Made by a program: the position numbers and the translations under genes. From contig NZ_CP011533.1 of assembly GCF_001704275.1 (NCBI RefSeq), positions 3,782,001 through 3,846,000 of the forward strand: 64,000 bases of DNA, given 5' to 3'. Position 1 is the stretch's first letter; the number at the start of each line of letters is the position of its first letter. Source of the DNA: Streptomyces noursei ATCC 11455. Its GTDB lineage: Bacteria; Actinomycetota; Actinomycetes; Streptomycetales; Streptomycetaceae. Positions 7,781 to 16,109 of the stretch are shown here, one piece after another. The notes under the pieces are model-generated. The model saw nothing but the letters and a program-made list of their open reading frames with translations, ran no database searches and was not told where the DNA came from.

Positions 7781-8820
7781 CGCACACCCTCCTTCGTCGT
7801 GGCCGCGCCGGCCCGGTCGCCGCTCGCGCCTCTCTTGCCGTTCCCCTGCCCGTTCCCCTTGCCGTCGCCGTTCTCCGCCGCCTCGGCGACGTGCCCGGTC
7901 AGCGCGATGAAGACGTCGTCGAGGGTCGGGCGGCGCAGCCCGATGTCGTCGATCTCCACCCCGCGGGTGTCCAGTTCGCGGATGACCTCGGCGAGCAGCC
8001 TGGCGCCGCCGGCCACCGGGAACGTGAGCTTCCGGGTGTGCGGATCGACCGCGCCCTCGCCCTTGGCGACCGCGCGCAACACCCCTTCCGCCACGGTGAG
8101 CTGGTCGGCCGCGTGCACCACGACCTCGATCCGCTCGCCACCGGTGCGGGCCTTGAGCTGGTCGGAGGTGCCGCGGGCGATGACCTTGCCGTGGTCCACG
8201 ACGCAGATGTCGTGCGCGAGCCGGTCGGCCTCCTCCAGGTACTGGGTGGTGAGCAGCAGGGTGGTACCGCCGGCGACCAGTTCCTGGATGACGTCCCAGA
8301 GCGCCTGGCGGTTGCGCGGGTCCAGGCCGGTGGTCGGCTCGTCCATGAACATCACGGGCGGGCTGACGACCAGGGCGGCGGCGAGGTCGAGCCGGCGGCG
8401 CATCCCGCCTGAGTAGGTCTTGGCGGTGCGGTCGGCGGCGTCGCCGAGGTTGAACCGCTCCAGCAGTTCCTCGGCCCGGCGCTTGGCCTCGCGCCCGCCC
8501 ATCTGGTAGAGCCGGCCGACCATCACGAGGTTCTCCCGGCCGGTCAAGTACTCGTCGACGGCGGCGAATTGACCGGACAGGCCGATGGAGCGGCGCACCG
8601 CGTCGGGGTGCGCGAGGACATCGATGCCGGCGACCCGCGCCGTGCCCCGGTCGGGTCGGAGCAGGGTCGTCAGGACCCGCACGGCGGTGGTTTTGCCGGC
8701 ACCGTTCGGGCCGAGCATTCCGAGGACGGTTCCTTCGGGAACGTCGAGATCGACGCCGTCCAGTGCCCTCACCTCGCCGAAGGTCTTCACCAGACCTTCG
8801 GCATAAATGGCGCCTGGCAT
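7777..8820 (-). CDS. ABC exporter ATPase, DrrA family
   Basis: 347 residues from the ATG at 8820. Walker A is GPNGAGKT (37-44), signature YSGGMRRR, Walker B VMFMDEPTTGLDPRNR, and the switch His sits in the LLTTQYLEEAD segment. The C-terminal third carries the DrrA-type extension (LRRPTLDDVFIALTGH) and then a low-complexity GDGKGNGQGNGK tail. It powers the permease encoded immediately downstream (ATGA overlap). Substrate unknown; the family includes anthracycline and lipid exporters. The upstream frame stays open to 8964 but has no DrrA-like residues before this Met. No regulator gene is adjacent, although an operator-like palindrome lies 237 bases upstream. Confidence 0.93.
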   Translation of the reverse strand: MPGAIYAEGLVKTFGEVRALDGVDLDVPEGTVLGMLGPNGAGKTTAVRVLTTLLRPDRGTARVAGIDVLAHPDAVRRSIGLSGQFAAVDEYLTGRENLVMVGRLYQMGGREAKRRAEELLERFNLGDAADRTAKTYSGGMRRRLDLAAALVVSPPVMFMDEPTTGLDPRNRQALWDVIQELVAGGTTLLLTTQYLEEADRLAHDICVVDHGKVIARGTSDQLKARTGGERIEVVVHAADQLTVAEGVLRAVAKGEGAVDPHTRKLTFPVAGGARLLAEVIRELDTRGVEIDDIGLRRPTLDDVFIALTGHVAEAAENGDGKGNGQGNGKRGASGDRAGAATTKEGVR

Positions 8821-9136
8821 GTGGCTACCCCCATGGCATGGAGTCGGTGGGTTCCAGGTCGGATACGACGGATAAGCCGAATAGTACGTTTTTGCGGCGT
8901 TCGCAGCCCGGCTTTCGAGAGATCCCGGACGATCGGTGGAGCCGGGTGCATCCGGGGGGCGCATGATCCGGGCGCGCGCCTCGGGGCGCTCGTCCGCGGC
9001 GGGGCGCCATGGCCGTGGCGCGGCACCCCCGCGTCCGCGCCGACACTCTACTCCCGAACGCGATACATCGCGTTACGAATGGCGATGATGCGCCTGCGCC
9101 GCCCGGACCCGGCGGGAACGGCCGGGCGCCCGTGGC
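8821..9136. other. 316-base gap upstream of the ABC exporter
   Basis: No gene recognised. The part nearest ilvA (9040-9085) is AT-richer and holds the palindrome at 9057-9074 and, on the minus strand, a TAGAGT hexamer (9046-9051) that could be the exporter -10 box. Confidence 0.4.
9057..9074. promoter_or_regulatory. operator-like palindrome upstream of the DrrAB-type exporter
   Basis: AACGCGAT-AC-ATCGCGTT: two perfect 8-base arms with a 2-base spacer. It lies just upstream of a TAGAGT on the exporter strand. TetR or PadR regulators normally control DrrAB exporters through sites of this sort (family knowledge), but no such gene is adjacent, so the regulator is unknown. Confidence 0.45.
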
Positions 9137-10411
9137 TCAGACCGCGAGCACGTCGTACCCCGCCTCGCGCAGCGCCGTGGTCACCTCGGCGCAGTGCTCG
9201 GGCCCCTTGGTCTCCAGGTGGAGCTCGACCTCGACCTCGGTGAGCCCGAGCCGGGGGTCGATGCGGACGTGTCCGACGTCGAGGACGTTGGCGTCCGCCA
9301 CCGTGAGGACGCCGAGGAGGTTGGCCAGCGCCCCCGGGCGGTCGGTGAGGCGGACCCGGAAGGAGAGGTAGCGGCCGGCCGCGACCATGCCGTGGCGGAG
9401 GATCCGCTGCATCAGGAGCGGATCCACGTTGCCGCCGGAGAGCACCGCGACGACCGGCCCCTCGAAGGAACCGGGCGAGGACAGCAGCGCCGCGACCGGG
9501 CTCGCGCCCGCCGGCTCCACCACCAACTTCGCCCGCTCCAGGCAGAGCAACAGGGCGCTGGACAACGCGTTCTCGGTGACCGTGACGACCTCGTCCACCA
9601 GCTCGCGCACGACGCCGAACGGCACGTCGCCGGGCCGCCCCACCTTGATCCCGTCCGCCATCGTGGCCAGCGGCTCGATCGCCACCGGGCGCCCCACCGC
9701 CAGCGACGGCGGATAGCAGGCAGCGGCCGCCGCCTGCACCCCGACCACCCGCACATCCGGCCGCAGCGCCTTGACCGCGAGGGAGATGCCGGCCGCCAGC
9801 CCGCCACCGCCCATCCCCACGACGACGGTGCGCACCTCGGGGCACTGTTCGAGGATCTCCAGCCCGACCGTGCCCTGGCCCGCGATGATGTCGCGGTGGT
9901 CGAAGGGGTGGATGAAGACCGCACCGGTCCGCCGCGCGTACTCCTCGGCGGCGGCCAGCGTCTCGTCCACGACCTGCCCGTGCAGCCGGACCTCGGCGCC
10001 GTACTCGCGGGTCGCGGCGACCTTCGGCAGCGGGGCGCCGACCGGCATGAAGACCGTCGAGGCCACCCCGAGCAGGGACGCCGCGAGGGCCACGCCCTGC
10101 GCGTGGTTGCCGGCGCTCGCCGCCACCACTCCGGCGGATCGTTCCTCCGCCGAGAGGCCGGCGATCCGCACATACGCGCCGCGGATCTTGAACGAGCCGG
10201 TGCGCTGGAGGTTCTCGCACTTCAGATGGACGGGGGCGCCCACCAGCTCCGACAGATAGCGACTGCCCTCCATGGCGGTGGCCCGGGACACCCCGGAGAG
10301 CAGCTTCTGTGCCGCGCGCACGTCGTCGACCGTGATCCCGGCGAGCGCCGCCGGTGCGGCGGCCCCGGAGCCGGCGGGCTGGTGCGGCGTACGCGGCGTG
10401 TGGTCGGCCAT
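9137..10411 (-). CDS. ilvA: threonine dehydratase (threonine ammonia-lyase) with ACT domain
   Basis: 424 residues. A PLP enzyme that converts L-threonine to 2-oxobutanoate and ammonia, the entry to isoleucine synthesis. Fold-type II landmarks: TGSFKIRGAY with the PLP lysine at residue 75, SAGNHAQGVA (about 101-110), the phosphate loop GMGGGGLAAG, and the PLP-ring Ser in VLSGGN. The last 80 residues (SFRVRLTDRPGALANLLGVL onwards) form one ACT domain, consistent with allosteric control or with the shorter actinobacterial IlvA type. Start ATG 10411 is chosen because the upstream frame is compositionally random. It is divergent from the MarR regulator gene (187 bases apart). Confidence 0.93.
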   Translation of the reverse strand: MADHTPRTPHQPAGSGAAAPAALAGITVDDVRAAQKLLSGVSRATAMEGSRYLSELVGAPVHLKCENLQRTGSFKIRGAYVRIAGLSAEERSAGVVAASAGNHAQGVALAASLLGVASTVFMPVGAPLPKVAATREYGAEVRLHGQVVDETLAAAEEYARRTGAVFIHPFDHRDIIAGQGTVGLEILEQCPEVRTVVVGMGGGGLAAGISLAVKALRPDVRVVGVQAAAAACYPPSLAVGRPVAIEPLATMADGIKVGRPGDVPFGVVRELVDEVVTVTENALSSALLLCLERAKLVVEPAGASPVAALLSSPGSFEGPVVAVLSGGNVDPLLMQRILRHGMVAAGRYLSFRVRLTDRPGALANLLGVLTVADANVLDVGHVRIDPRLGLTEVEVELHLETKGPEHCAEVTTALREAGYDVLAV

Positions 10412-10597
10412 GCGGCCAGTCTCGCAGTTCGGCCACCCGCGGGACGTTTCCGGCCGGATGGCGGACACCCGCGGGCCCGGAGGGCCACTTCGCCGGCCCC
10501 GGCGCGGGCCGTACGCGCCTGCGCCGGTACGGCCCGCGCCGGGGCCGCGTACCCTGTCTTCCCATCCATGCCCACTTCCATGAAGCGAGCCCCGACC

Positions 10598-11140
10598 ATG
10601 CCCACCCCTTCGGACATGTCGACCCACTCCGACACTGCTCTTCTCGACGCGCTGCAGCACCAGGTGGCCGTCTTCGCACGCCGCGCCGAACAGAGCCGGC
10701 TCGGCGGCGTCGGGCAGGCGCGCAACTCCATGGACCGCGCCGCCTATCTGCTCCTCAACCGCCTGGACCAGGAAGGCCCGATGGGCGTCAAGGCCCTGGC
10801 CTGCGGGATGGGGATCGACTCCTCCACCGTCACCCGGCAGGTCGCGCCCCTGGTCGACGCCGGCCTGGTCGACCGCGCCACCCACCCCGAGGACGGCCGC
10901 GCCGTGGTCCTCGAACTGTCCGAGCGCGGCCACGCCCGGCTGGACGAGGTACGGGCCTCGCGGCGGGCGCTGATGGCGATGGTGACGGAGAAGTGGACCG
11001 ACGAGGAGCGCGACGCGTTCACCGCGCTCCTGACGCGCTTCAACACCTCGCTCGCCGAGATCACCGCACTGGCACCGGGCGGGCCCGCACTGGCACCGGG
11101 CGGGCCCGCACTGGCACCCGGCGGGCCCGCACCGTCCTGA
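10598..11140 (+). CDS. MarR-family transcriptional regulator
   Basis: About 180 residues. The winged-helix core is clear: MDRAAYLLLNRLDQEGPMGVKALACGMGIDSSTVTRQVAPLVDAGLVDR (the recognition helix is SSTVTRQVAPL), followed by the wing ATHPEDGRAVVLELSERG and the C-terminal dimer helices. MarR proteins are dimeric repressors released by small aromatic ligands. Several ATGs compete (10568, 10580, 10598, 10616); I take 10598 because AAGCGAG lies just upstream. The C terminus ends in three exact ALAPGGP heptapeptides from a 21-bp tandem repeat, unusual for the family and probably a flexible tail. It is divergent from ilvA; the target is unknown. Confidence 0.88.
   Translation: MPTPSDMSTHSDTALLDALQHQVAVFARRAEQSRLGGVGQARNSMDRAAYLLLNRLDQEGPMGVKALACGMGIDSSTVTRQVAPLVDAGLVDRATHPEDGRAVVLELSERGHARLDEVRASRRALMAMVTEKWTDEERDAFTALLTRFNTSLAEITALAPGGPALAPGGPALAPGGPAPS
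11066..11128 (+). repeat. three tandem 21-bp repeats inside the MarR gene
   Basis: Units 11066-11086, 11087-11107 and 11108-11128; the first two are identical and the third differs by one base. Each encodes one ALAPGGP unit in frame, so copy number can change without breaking the gene. Confidence 0.9.
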
Positions 11141-11382
11141 CGGGTCCGGCCGGATCCGACGGGGACCCGGCGGTCATCCGGCGGACACCAACCGACGGGC
11201 ATCTGACGGTGCGTCCGCGTGCGGGGTCCGCCAACTCCCCACGTCCCGGCGGGAGTCGTGCAGCCCTGGCGCCCGCCACCCGCCACCGGCTCGTACCACC
11301 CGCCCGTAGAGGGGTGTTGAAGCGGTGGCGAGCGGACCGGACCGCCCCGGCACGAAGGCGGACCGGTCGGCGGAAGGACGGA

Positions 11383-12543
11383 TCAGCCCAGCGCCTGCGT
11401 GAGGTCGGCCAGCAGGTCGTCGGCGGACTCGATGCCCACCGAGAGGCGCACCAGGTCCGCGGGGACCTCCAGCGCCGAACCGGCCGTCGAGGCGTGCGTC
11501 ATCCGACCCGGGTGCTCGATCAGCGACTCCACGCCGCCCAGCGACTCCCCGAGGGTGAACAGCTTGGCGCGGTTGCAGACCTCCACCGCCGCCTCCTCGC
11601 CGCCCGCCACCTGGAACGACACCATGCCGCCGAAGGACCGCATCTGCTTGGCGGCGACCTCGTGGCCGGGGTGCTCGGACAGCCCCGGGTAGTAGACCCG
11701 GGTGACCTTCTTGTGGGAGGTCAGCAGCTCGGCGACGCGTGCCGCGTTGGCGCTGTGCCGGTCCATCCGGACGGCCAGCGTCTTGATGCCGCGCATCACC
11801 AGCCAGGCGTCGAAGGGGCCGGCGATCGCGCCCATCGCGTTCTGGTGGTACGCCAGCTCCTCGCCCAGGGTGTCGTCGTTCACGACCAGCGCGCCGCCGA
11901 CCACGTCCGAGTGACCGCCCATGTACTTGGTGGTGGAGTAGACCACCACGTCGGCCCCGAGGGAGAGCGGCTGCTGGAGGTAGGGGCTGGCGAAGGTGTT
12001 GTCGACCACCAGGCGGGCCCCGGCGTCCCGGGCCACGCCGGCGAGCGCCGCGATGTCGCTGATGCCGAGCAGCGGGTTGCTGGGCGTCTCCACCCAGATC
12101 ACCTTCGTACGGGGCCGCAGCGCGTCCCGCACGGCCTGCGGGTCGGAGGTGTCGGCCACCGACCACTCCACGCCCCACCGCTCGACGACCTTCGCGAACA
12201 GGCGGAACGTGCCGCCGTAGGCGTCGTTGGGGATCACGACGTGGTCACCCGGCGCGAGCAGGGTGCGCAGCAGGCAGTCCTCGGCGGCGAGGCCGGAGGC
12301 GAAGGCCAGGCCGCGGCGACCGCCGTCGAGGGCGGCGAGGTTCTCCTCCAGGGCGGTGCGGGTCGGGTTGGCGCTGCGGCTGTACTCGTAGCCGCCGCGG
12401 AGCCCGCCCACGCCGTCCTGCTTGTAAGTGGACACCTGGTAGATGGGCGGTACCACCGCGCCGGTGGCCTGGTCAGGCTCCTGACCTGCGTGGATGGCAA
12501 GGGTTTCGAAGTGCTGGTGGCGCTTGTCGCGCTGTTCGCTCAT
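11383..12543 (-). CDS. metB: cystathionine gamma-synthase / gamma-lyase family PLP enzyme
   Basis: 386 residues. Cys/Met metabolism PLP-dependent family: YSRSANPTRTALEENLAALDGG near the N terminus, ASGLAAEDCLLRTLLAPGDHVV, ETPSNPLLGISDI, and VVYSTTKYMGGHSDVVGG with the PLP lysine at residue 206, then SLGGVESLIEHPGRMTHAS. Members either join O-acyl-homoserine and cysteine to cystathionine or split cystathionine; sequence reading alone does not separate the two, though metB is the usual actinobacterial annotation. The ATG at 12543 starts the conserved part (HFETLAIHAGQ). Its upstream gap is AT-rich for this genome and shared with the divergent 12743 gene. Confidence 0.9.
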   Translation of the reverse strand: MSEQRDKRHQHFETLAIHAGQEPDQATGAVVPPIYQVSTYKQDGVGGLRGGYEYSRSANPTRTALEENLAALDGGRRGLAFASGLAAEDCLLRTLLAPGDHVVIPNDAYGGTFRLFAKVVERWGVEWSVADTSDPQAVRDALRPRTKVIWVETPSNPLLGISDIAALAGVARDAGARLVVDNTFASPYLQQPLSLGADVVVYSTTKYMGGHSDVVGGALVVNDDTLGEELAYHQNAMGAIAGPFDAWLVMRGIKTLAVRMDRHSANAARVAELLTSHKKVTRVYYPGLSEHPGHEVAAKQMRSFGGMVSFQVAGGEEAAVEVCNRAKLFTLGESLGGVESLIEHPGRMTHASTAGSALEVPADLVRLSVGIESADDLLADLTQALG

Positions 12544-12742
12544 GCCTGCCGAGGGTAGTCGGCCGCGCGGCCGAACTTTCCGGAACTTATCCGTTCGCTC
12601 GATAGTGGATACATAAGAGAGAACGGGAGACCGCGCCGCGACCGGCACCGGGGCCTCGGCCCGCACCACGGGCCACCGCCGCGCCACCGCCCACCGGACC
12701 CCTCCCGCCCGCCGCCCTGCCCCTCCGACCAGGACACACGAC

Positions 12743-13876
12743 ATGGACGTTCTGCTGCTTCTCTTCGCCGCGATCGCGCTCGGCGGTCTGGTCTTCCTGC
12801 CCTGGATGCGGCGCCGGAAGGCCGTACAGCACGCCGAACGGGGCCTCGCGGTGGCCGCCGACCCGATGGCCGGCTACGGCTTCGTGCCCCTGGAGCAGCT
12901 CGACGTGCGGCTGCCCGGCCCCGACGAGCAGCTGGCCGAGGCGCTCGCCGAGATGCGTCGGACGCGCGACTGGCGCCCGGCCGCCGAACTGCTGCGGTCC
13001 ACCGGTGACGACTGGGAGCTGCGCTGGCAGCGGGTGCAGACGCTGGCCGGCGCGGCCGCGTTCGAGCTTGCGGACACGCCGCCGGCGACCGCGGCCCCCG
13101 GCGGCGTGCGGACCGGCGGCATCTGGCTGCGCACCTGGCGCGCGGAGGACCCCAAGGACCCCGGTGGCGCCCAGACGCACGCCCAGTTCCTGGTCGTCCA
13201 GGCCCTGCGCGACCCCGGCTCGCAGGACTTCCGGATGATCCTGGAGGAGGCCCGCACGGTCTGCCGGGAGGCGGCGCTGCTGGCCCCCGGCAGCCCGATC
13301 CCGTACATCACGGAGCTGGCCGTCGCCCGCGGCCTGGGCGAGCGGCCCGCCGACTACGAAGAGCTGTGGAACAAGGTCCGCCAGCGGGCGCCGCACCACA
13401 TGGGCGCGCATCTGGCGGCGCTCTCGTACTGGTCGGAGAAGTGGCACGGCTCCCGTGAGCAGGCCGAGGAGTTCGCCGCGCGCGCCGCCGCCGGGGCCCC
13501 GGCGAAGAGCCTGCTGCCGGCCCTCCCGCTGTTCGCGGTCTACGAGCACCTCCCCGAGGCCAACATGGTCCGCAGCCTCTTCCAGAGCGCGGTCGTCGAA
13601 CGCGCCATAGAGGGCGCCCACTTCGCCCTCCGGGAGGCCCCCGCCGACCACCCCATGGCACCGCACGTCCGCCACCTGCTGGTCTGGTTCCTGGTCCGCG
13701 CGGAACGCTACGCCGAGGCGATGGAGCAGCTCCGCCTCGTCGACGGCCACGTGGGTGCCGTCCCCTGGTCCTACGGGCGCAGCCCGGCCGCCGAGTACGC
13801 CGCGTACCGCGCCTTGGCCATCGCGGGCTGGGAACAGCTCGGCGGCACCTCGGCGAACTTCCGCGCACAGGACTAA
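12743..13876 (+). CDS. membrane-anchored conserved protein of unknown function
   Basis: 377 residues. One N-terminal span (about 3-21, VLLLLFAAIALGGLVFLPW) is followed by MRRRK, giving a cytoplasmic anchor topology; the rest is soluble and helical (EQLAEALAEMRRTRDWRPAAELL; REAALLAPGSPIPYITELA; HLLVWFLVRAERYAEAMEQLR). The alpha-helical pairs look TPR-like in places, but no clean TPR consensus is present and I assign no family. It is divergent from metB and 216 bases upstream of msrA. Start ATG 12743 follows a clear loss of coding character upstream. Confidence 0.75.
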   Translation: MDVLLLLFAAIALGGLVFLPWMRRRKAVQHAERGLAVAADPMAGYGFVPLEQLDVRLPGPDEQLAEALAEMRRTRDWRPAAELLRSTGDDWELRWQRVQTLAGAAAFELADTPPATAAPGGVRTGGIWLRTWRAEDPKDPGGAQTHAQFLVVQALRDPGSQDFRMILEEARTVCREAALLAPGSPIPYITELAVARGLGERPADYEELWNKVRQRAPHHMGAHLAALSYWSEKWHGSREQAEEFAARAAAGAPAKSLLPALPLFAVYEHLPEANMVRSLFQSAVVERAIEGAHFALREAPADHPMAPHVRHLLVWFLVRAERYAEAMEQLRLVDGHVGAVPWSYGRSPAAEYAAYRALAIAGWEQLGGTSANFRAQD

Positions 13877-14092
13877 CGCGCAGGGCCAGCGCGAAGGGCC
13901 AGCGCGAACGAGCCCGGAATGCCCACCACTCCCCGAACGTTCCACAGAAACCGGGACCGGGACCGGAAGCGAACCCGAACCTGACCCCAGGACCGGACCC
14001 CGGGCCCGGAACAGAAACGAATACCGACGCCGCCCCGCCCCGCACCTCCCGCCGCCCCGTCCCGCCCGCCCTCTCCCTGGAGCACGATCCTG

Positions 14093-14797
14093 ATGCTGTT
14101 CTCCCGCTTCAAGACCCACCTCCCCACCGCCGAGGAAGCGCTGAAGGGGCGCCCCGAGCGGGCCTTCGCCGTCCCCGACCGGCACACCGTCCTCGGCAAC
14201 CCGCTGCTCGGCCCGTACCCGGAGGGCCTGGAAGTCGCCGACTTCGGGCTGGGCTGCTTCTGGGGCGCCGAGCGGAAGTTCTGGCAGACCGACGGCGTCT
14301 GGACCACCCTCGTCGGCTACCAGGGCGGCCACACCCCGAACCCCACCTACGAAGAGGTCTGCAGCGGCCACACCGGCCACACCGAGGCCGTCCGCGTCGT
14401 CTTCGACCCCGCGGTCGTCCCGTACACGTCCCTCTTGAAGCTGTTCTGGGAGTCCCACGACCCCACCCAGGGCTTCCGCCAGGGCAACGACGTCGGCACC
14501 CAGTACCGCTCGGCGATCTACACCCACTCCCCCGCCCAGCAGCAGGCCGCCGAAGCCTCCCGCGACGCCTACCGCACCGTCCTCCACTCCTCCGGCTACG
14601 GCGACATCACCACCGAGATCCTCCCCGCCGACACCACCCGCCCCTTCCACCCGGCCGAGGCTTACCACCAGCAGTACCTCGACAAAAATCCGGCCGGCTA
14701 CTGCGGCATCGGTGGGACGGGGGTCAAGCTAAGCGGCCCGTCGGGGGAGAGCTGGGGCGGGTCGTGCCCGACGGGAATCGCGCCGACCGATAGCTGA
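14093..14797 (+). CDS. msrA: peptide methionine sulfoxide reductase MsrA, with an atypical C terminus
   Basis: 234 residues. MsrA reduces the S epimer of methionine sulfoxide in proteins. The catalytic motif GCFWGAER has Cys55; [26 protein letters not shown] and the [11 protein letters not shown] block are canonical. The N-terminal helix ([14 protein letters not shown]) is the long E. coli-like form. At the C terminus the usual YCGIGGTGV is followed by about 12 extra residues ([12 protein letters not shown], about 212-223) before a SCPTG ending, which in my recall normally follows directly. The extra segment contains a 9-bp inverted repeat. If the distal Cys is the recycling cysteine, its spacing is changed. 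Start ATG 14093; no clear ribosome site. Confidence 0.92.
   Translation: MLFSRFKTHLPTAEEALKGRPERAFAVPDRHTVLGNPLLGPYPEGLEVADFGLGCFWGAERKFWQTDGVWTTLVGYQGGHTPNPTYEEVCSGHTGHTEAVRVVFDPAVVPYTSLLKLFWESHDPTQGFRQGNDVGTQYRSAIYTHSPAQQQAAEASRDAYRTVLHSSGYGDITTEILPADTTRPFHPAEAYHQQYLDKNPAGYCGIGGTGVKLSGPSGESWGGSCPTGIAPTDS
14737..14775. repeat. inverted repeat inside the 3' end of msrA
   Basis: CCCGTCGGG (14737-14745) and CCCGACGGG (14767-14775) are perfect complements separated by 21 bases. They bracket the apparent in-frame insertion in MsrA. It could be a tiny inserted element or an intragenic hairpin. Confidence 0.6.
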
Positions 14798-14825
14798 GAG
14801 CGCCTGCGCAACGGCTTGATCCATG

Positions 14826-14965
14826 TCAAGCGGTGTTCGTAGTCTTTTCTCGGCTGGTCTTCTCGCCGACGTCCAGCTGGGCGAGGGGCAGGCCGATGGT
14901 GTGGTCCAGCGCGGCGAGTAGGTGGGCGTCGGCCGTCCGATGGCGACTGTGGGTGATCTGCGGAG
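14826..14965 (-). pseudogene. ISAs1-like transposase remnant
   Basis: On the minus strand a short frame reads RTADAHLLAALDHTIGLPLAQLDVGEKTS and then runs into a stop. The HLLAALDH - G - LAQ - V - EKT spacing matches the DDE-transposase core of the ISAs1 (H-repeat-associated) family, where the segment is usually followed by NEIP. Here it is cut after KT. Only about 45 residues of a roughly 380-residue protein remain, so it is a dead fragment. It sits at the border where the core block (msrA) gives way to accessory genes. The identification rests on one short motif and needs a search. Confidence 0.5.
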
Positions 14966-14980
14966 GCATACCGGCTCCAG

Positions 14981-15042
14981 GTCTCTCCAGGTTGAGGAGA
15001 TAACAGTGCACGTCTCTCCAGGTTGAGGAGATAACAGTGCAC
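14981..15042. repeat. exact 31-bp tandem duplication
   Basis: Units 14981-15011 and 15012-15042 are identical (begin GTCTCTCCAGGTTGAGGAG). On the minus strand each unit contains a GTG-start reading MHCYLLNLER. It lies beside the transposase remnant and may mark a past insertion or excision. Confidence 0.9.
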
Positions 15043-15086
15043 GAGTCTGCGCGACCGGGTCGCTCCCATCGGTCTTGAGCCGTCGC

Positions 15087-15830
15087 CTACCCCTGTGCAG
15101 GGCGTACCGCGCAATCGTCCTGCTTGAGGTAGTTGTCGTCGTTTTGCTTCGTCACCACAATGTCCCCCCGCGCGCTCTTCACCCGGGCGAGCGAGACGGG
15201 CACCGTCGAGTCCACCATCCCCTCCGTGGCGTTCGCGCTGACCTGAACCTGCCCCTGGTTAACCGTGAACCAGTCGGAGCCGCCGTTGTCCGCAGCGGTC
15301 CTGGAGCCGCTGCCGAGGAACTCGTTGACGGCGTAATGCGTACCGTCCGTGCCGGTTACCGTCATCTCGTAGACCACGCTGTAGGGGTCGCTGTCTGCTG
15401 GCGCGTAGGCCTTGCCCGAGTCGTCCAGTACGAGCGCGCTGAACGTGGACGTTCCCCGCCCCATCTGAGCGTCCTTGTACATGATGATGCAGTTCCCGAG
15501 CCCCTGCTGCGCACCGTGCTCCAGTCGATTGACGTCGCCACTGTTTTGATGCGGCGTAGGACTGGGCTTGTGTGACGGTGCAGCCGTGGATCGCTTCGTC
15601 GTGGTCGGGCTGGCCGGCGGTGCACTGCTTGCGGCGCTGGAGATGGTCGGCGCAGCCTTCGCTGCGCTGGGGGTCTGCTTCTGCGGGCCGACGATGAGTC
15701 CGATGATCACGAGGAGGACGAAGGCGCCGACGGCTGCTCCGCCACAGCCGAGGCAGCCCTTCTTCCGAGGAGACATGCCGGACGCTTGCGATGCCGACTG
15801 CGGCGGCTGTCCCCAGGCGGGTGTGGCCAT
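15087..15830 (-). CDS. membrane-anchored secreted protein of unknown function
   Basis: 247 residues from ATG 15830, chosen because AGGGAT lies 6 bases upstream. Layout: a short cytoplasmic N terminus with KKGCLGCGG, one span (about 34-52, AAVGAFVLLVIIGLIVG), a Ser/Thr/Pro/Ala-rich linker (about 58-98), then a beta-rich extracellular domain with two cysteines (LGNCIIMY and DDCAVRP) that could pair. The domain pattern (YSVVYEMTVTGTDGTHYAVNEF ... VPVSLARVKSARGDIVVTK) recalls the immunoglobulin-like DUF4352 type of surface protein, but I am not certain. GC content is visibly lower than in the flanking core genes, in keeping with an acquired islet. Confidence 0.75.
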   Translation of the reverse strand: MATPAWGQPPQSASQASGMSPRKKGCLGCGGAAVGAFVLLVIIGLIVGPQKQTPSAAKAAPTISSAASSAPPASPTTTKRSTAAPSHKPSPTPHQNSGDVNRLEHGAQQGLGNCIIMYKDAQMGRGTSTFSALVLDDSGKAYAPADSDPYSVVYEMTVTGTDGTHYAVNEFLGSGSRTAADNGGSDWFTVNQGQVQVSANATEGMVDSTVPVSLARVKSARGDIVVTKQNDDNYLKQDDCAVRPAQG

Positions 15831-16109
15831 GAGATCCCTGCCGATCACGCGTTGATGCTGTGCGGGCAGCGTGACAGCTGCGGGAGTTTAGATGGGCACC
15901 TTTTGCTGTAGCGTGATAGATCGTCGCCGAACAACCCTTTTACCTCAGTGAGATACCAAAGTTGCTGATAGCCACCATGGGTACGCCAACACGCACCCCA
16001 GGGGGCCTCACGCTGGCCGCGCATCGGGCTGGCTCCTGGCATGCTGAGGTCGGTTCGCCAAATGCTCGGAGGGTGCGCCCCTGATCACCGAGCGGCCGTG
16101 GCGACCCGC
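15831..16109. other. low-GC gap in the accessory islet
   Basis: 279 bases with no convincing gene. The stretch 15888-15970 is the most AT-rich of the region (for instance TTTTGCTGTAGCGTGATAG) and should contain the promoter of the leftward anchored-protein gene. Confidence 0.4.

Noticed and set aside
11141..11382. Terminator or regulatory element between the MarR and metB genes
   Set aside because: Only weak, short GC-rich pairings; nothing distinguishable from background.
14981..15042. Tandem 31-bp units as a CRISPR array or attachment site
   Set aside because: Two directly abutting copies without spacer, no integrase or tRNA gene nearby.
14698..15114. 138-codon minus-strand ORF spanning the islet border
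   Set aside because: Combines the antisense of msrA with the duplicated 31-bp units; not a folded protein.
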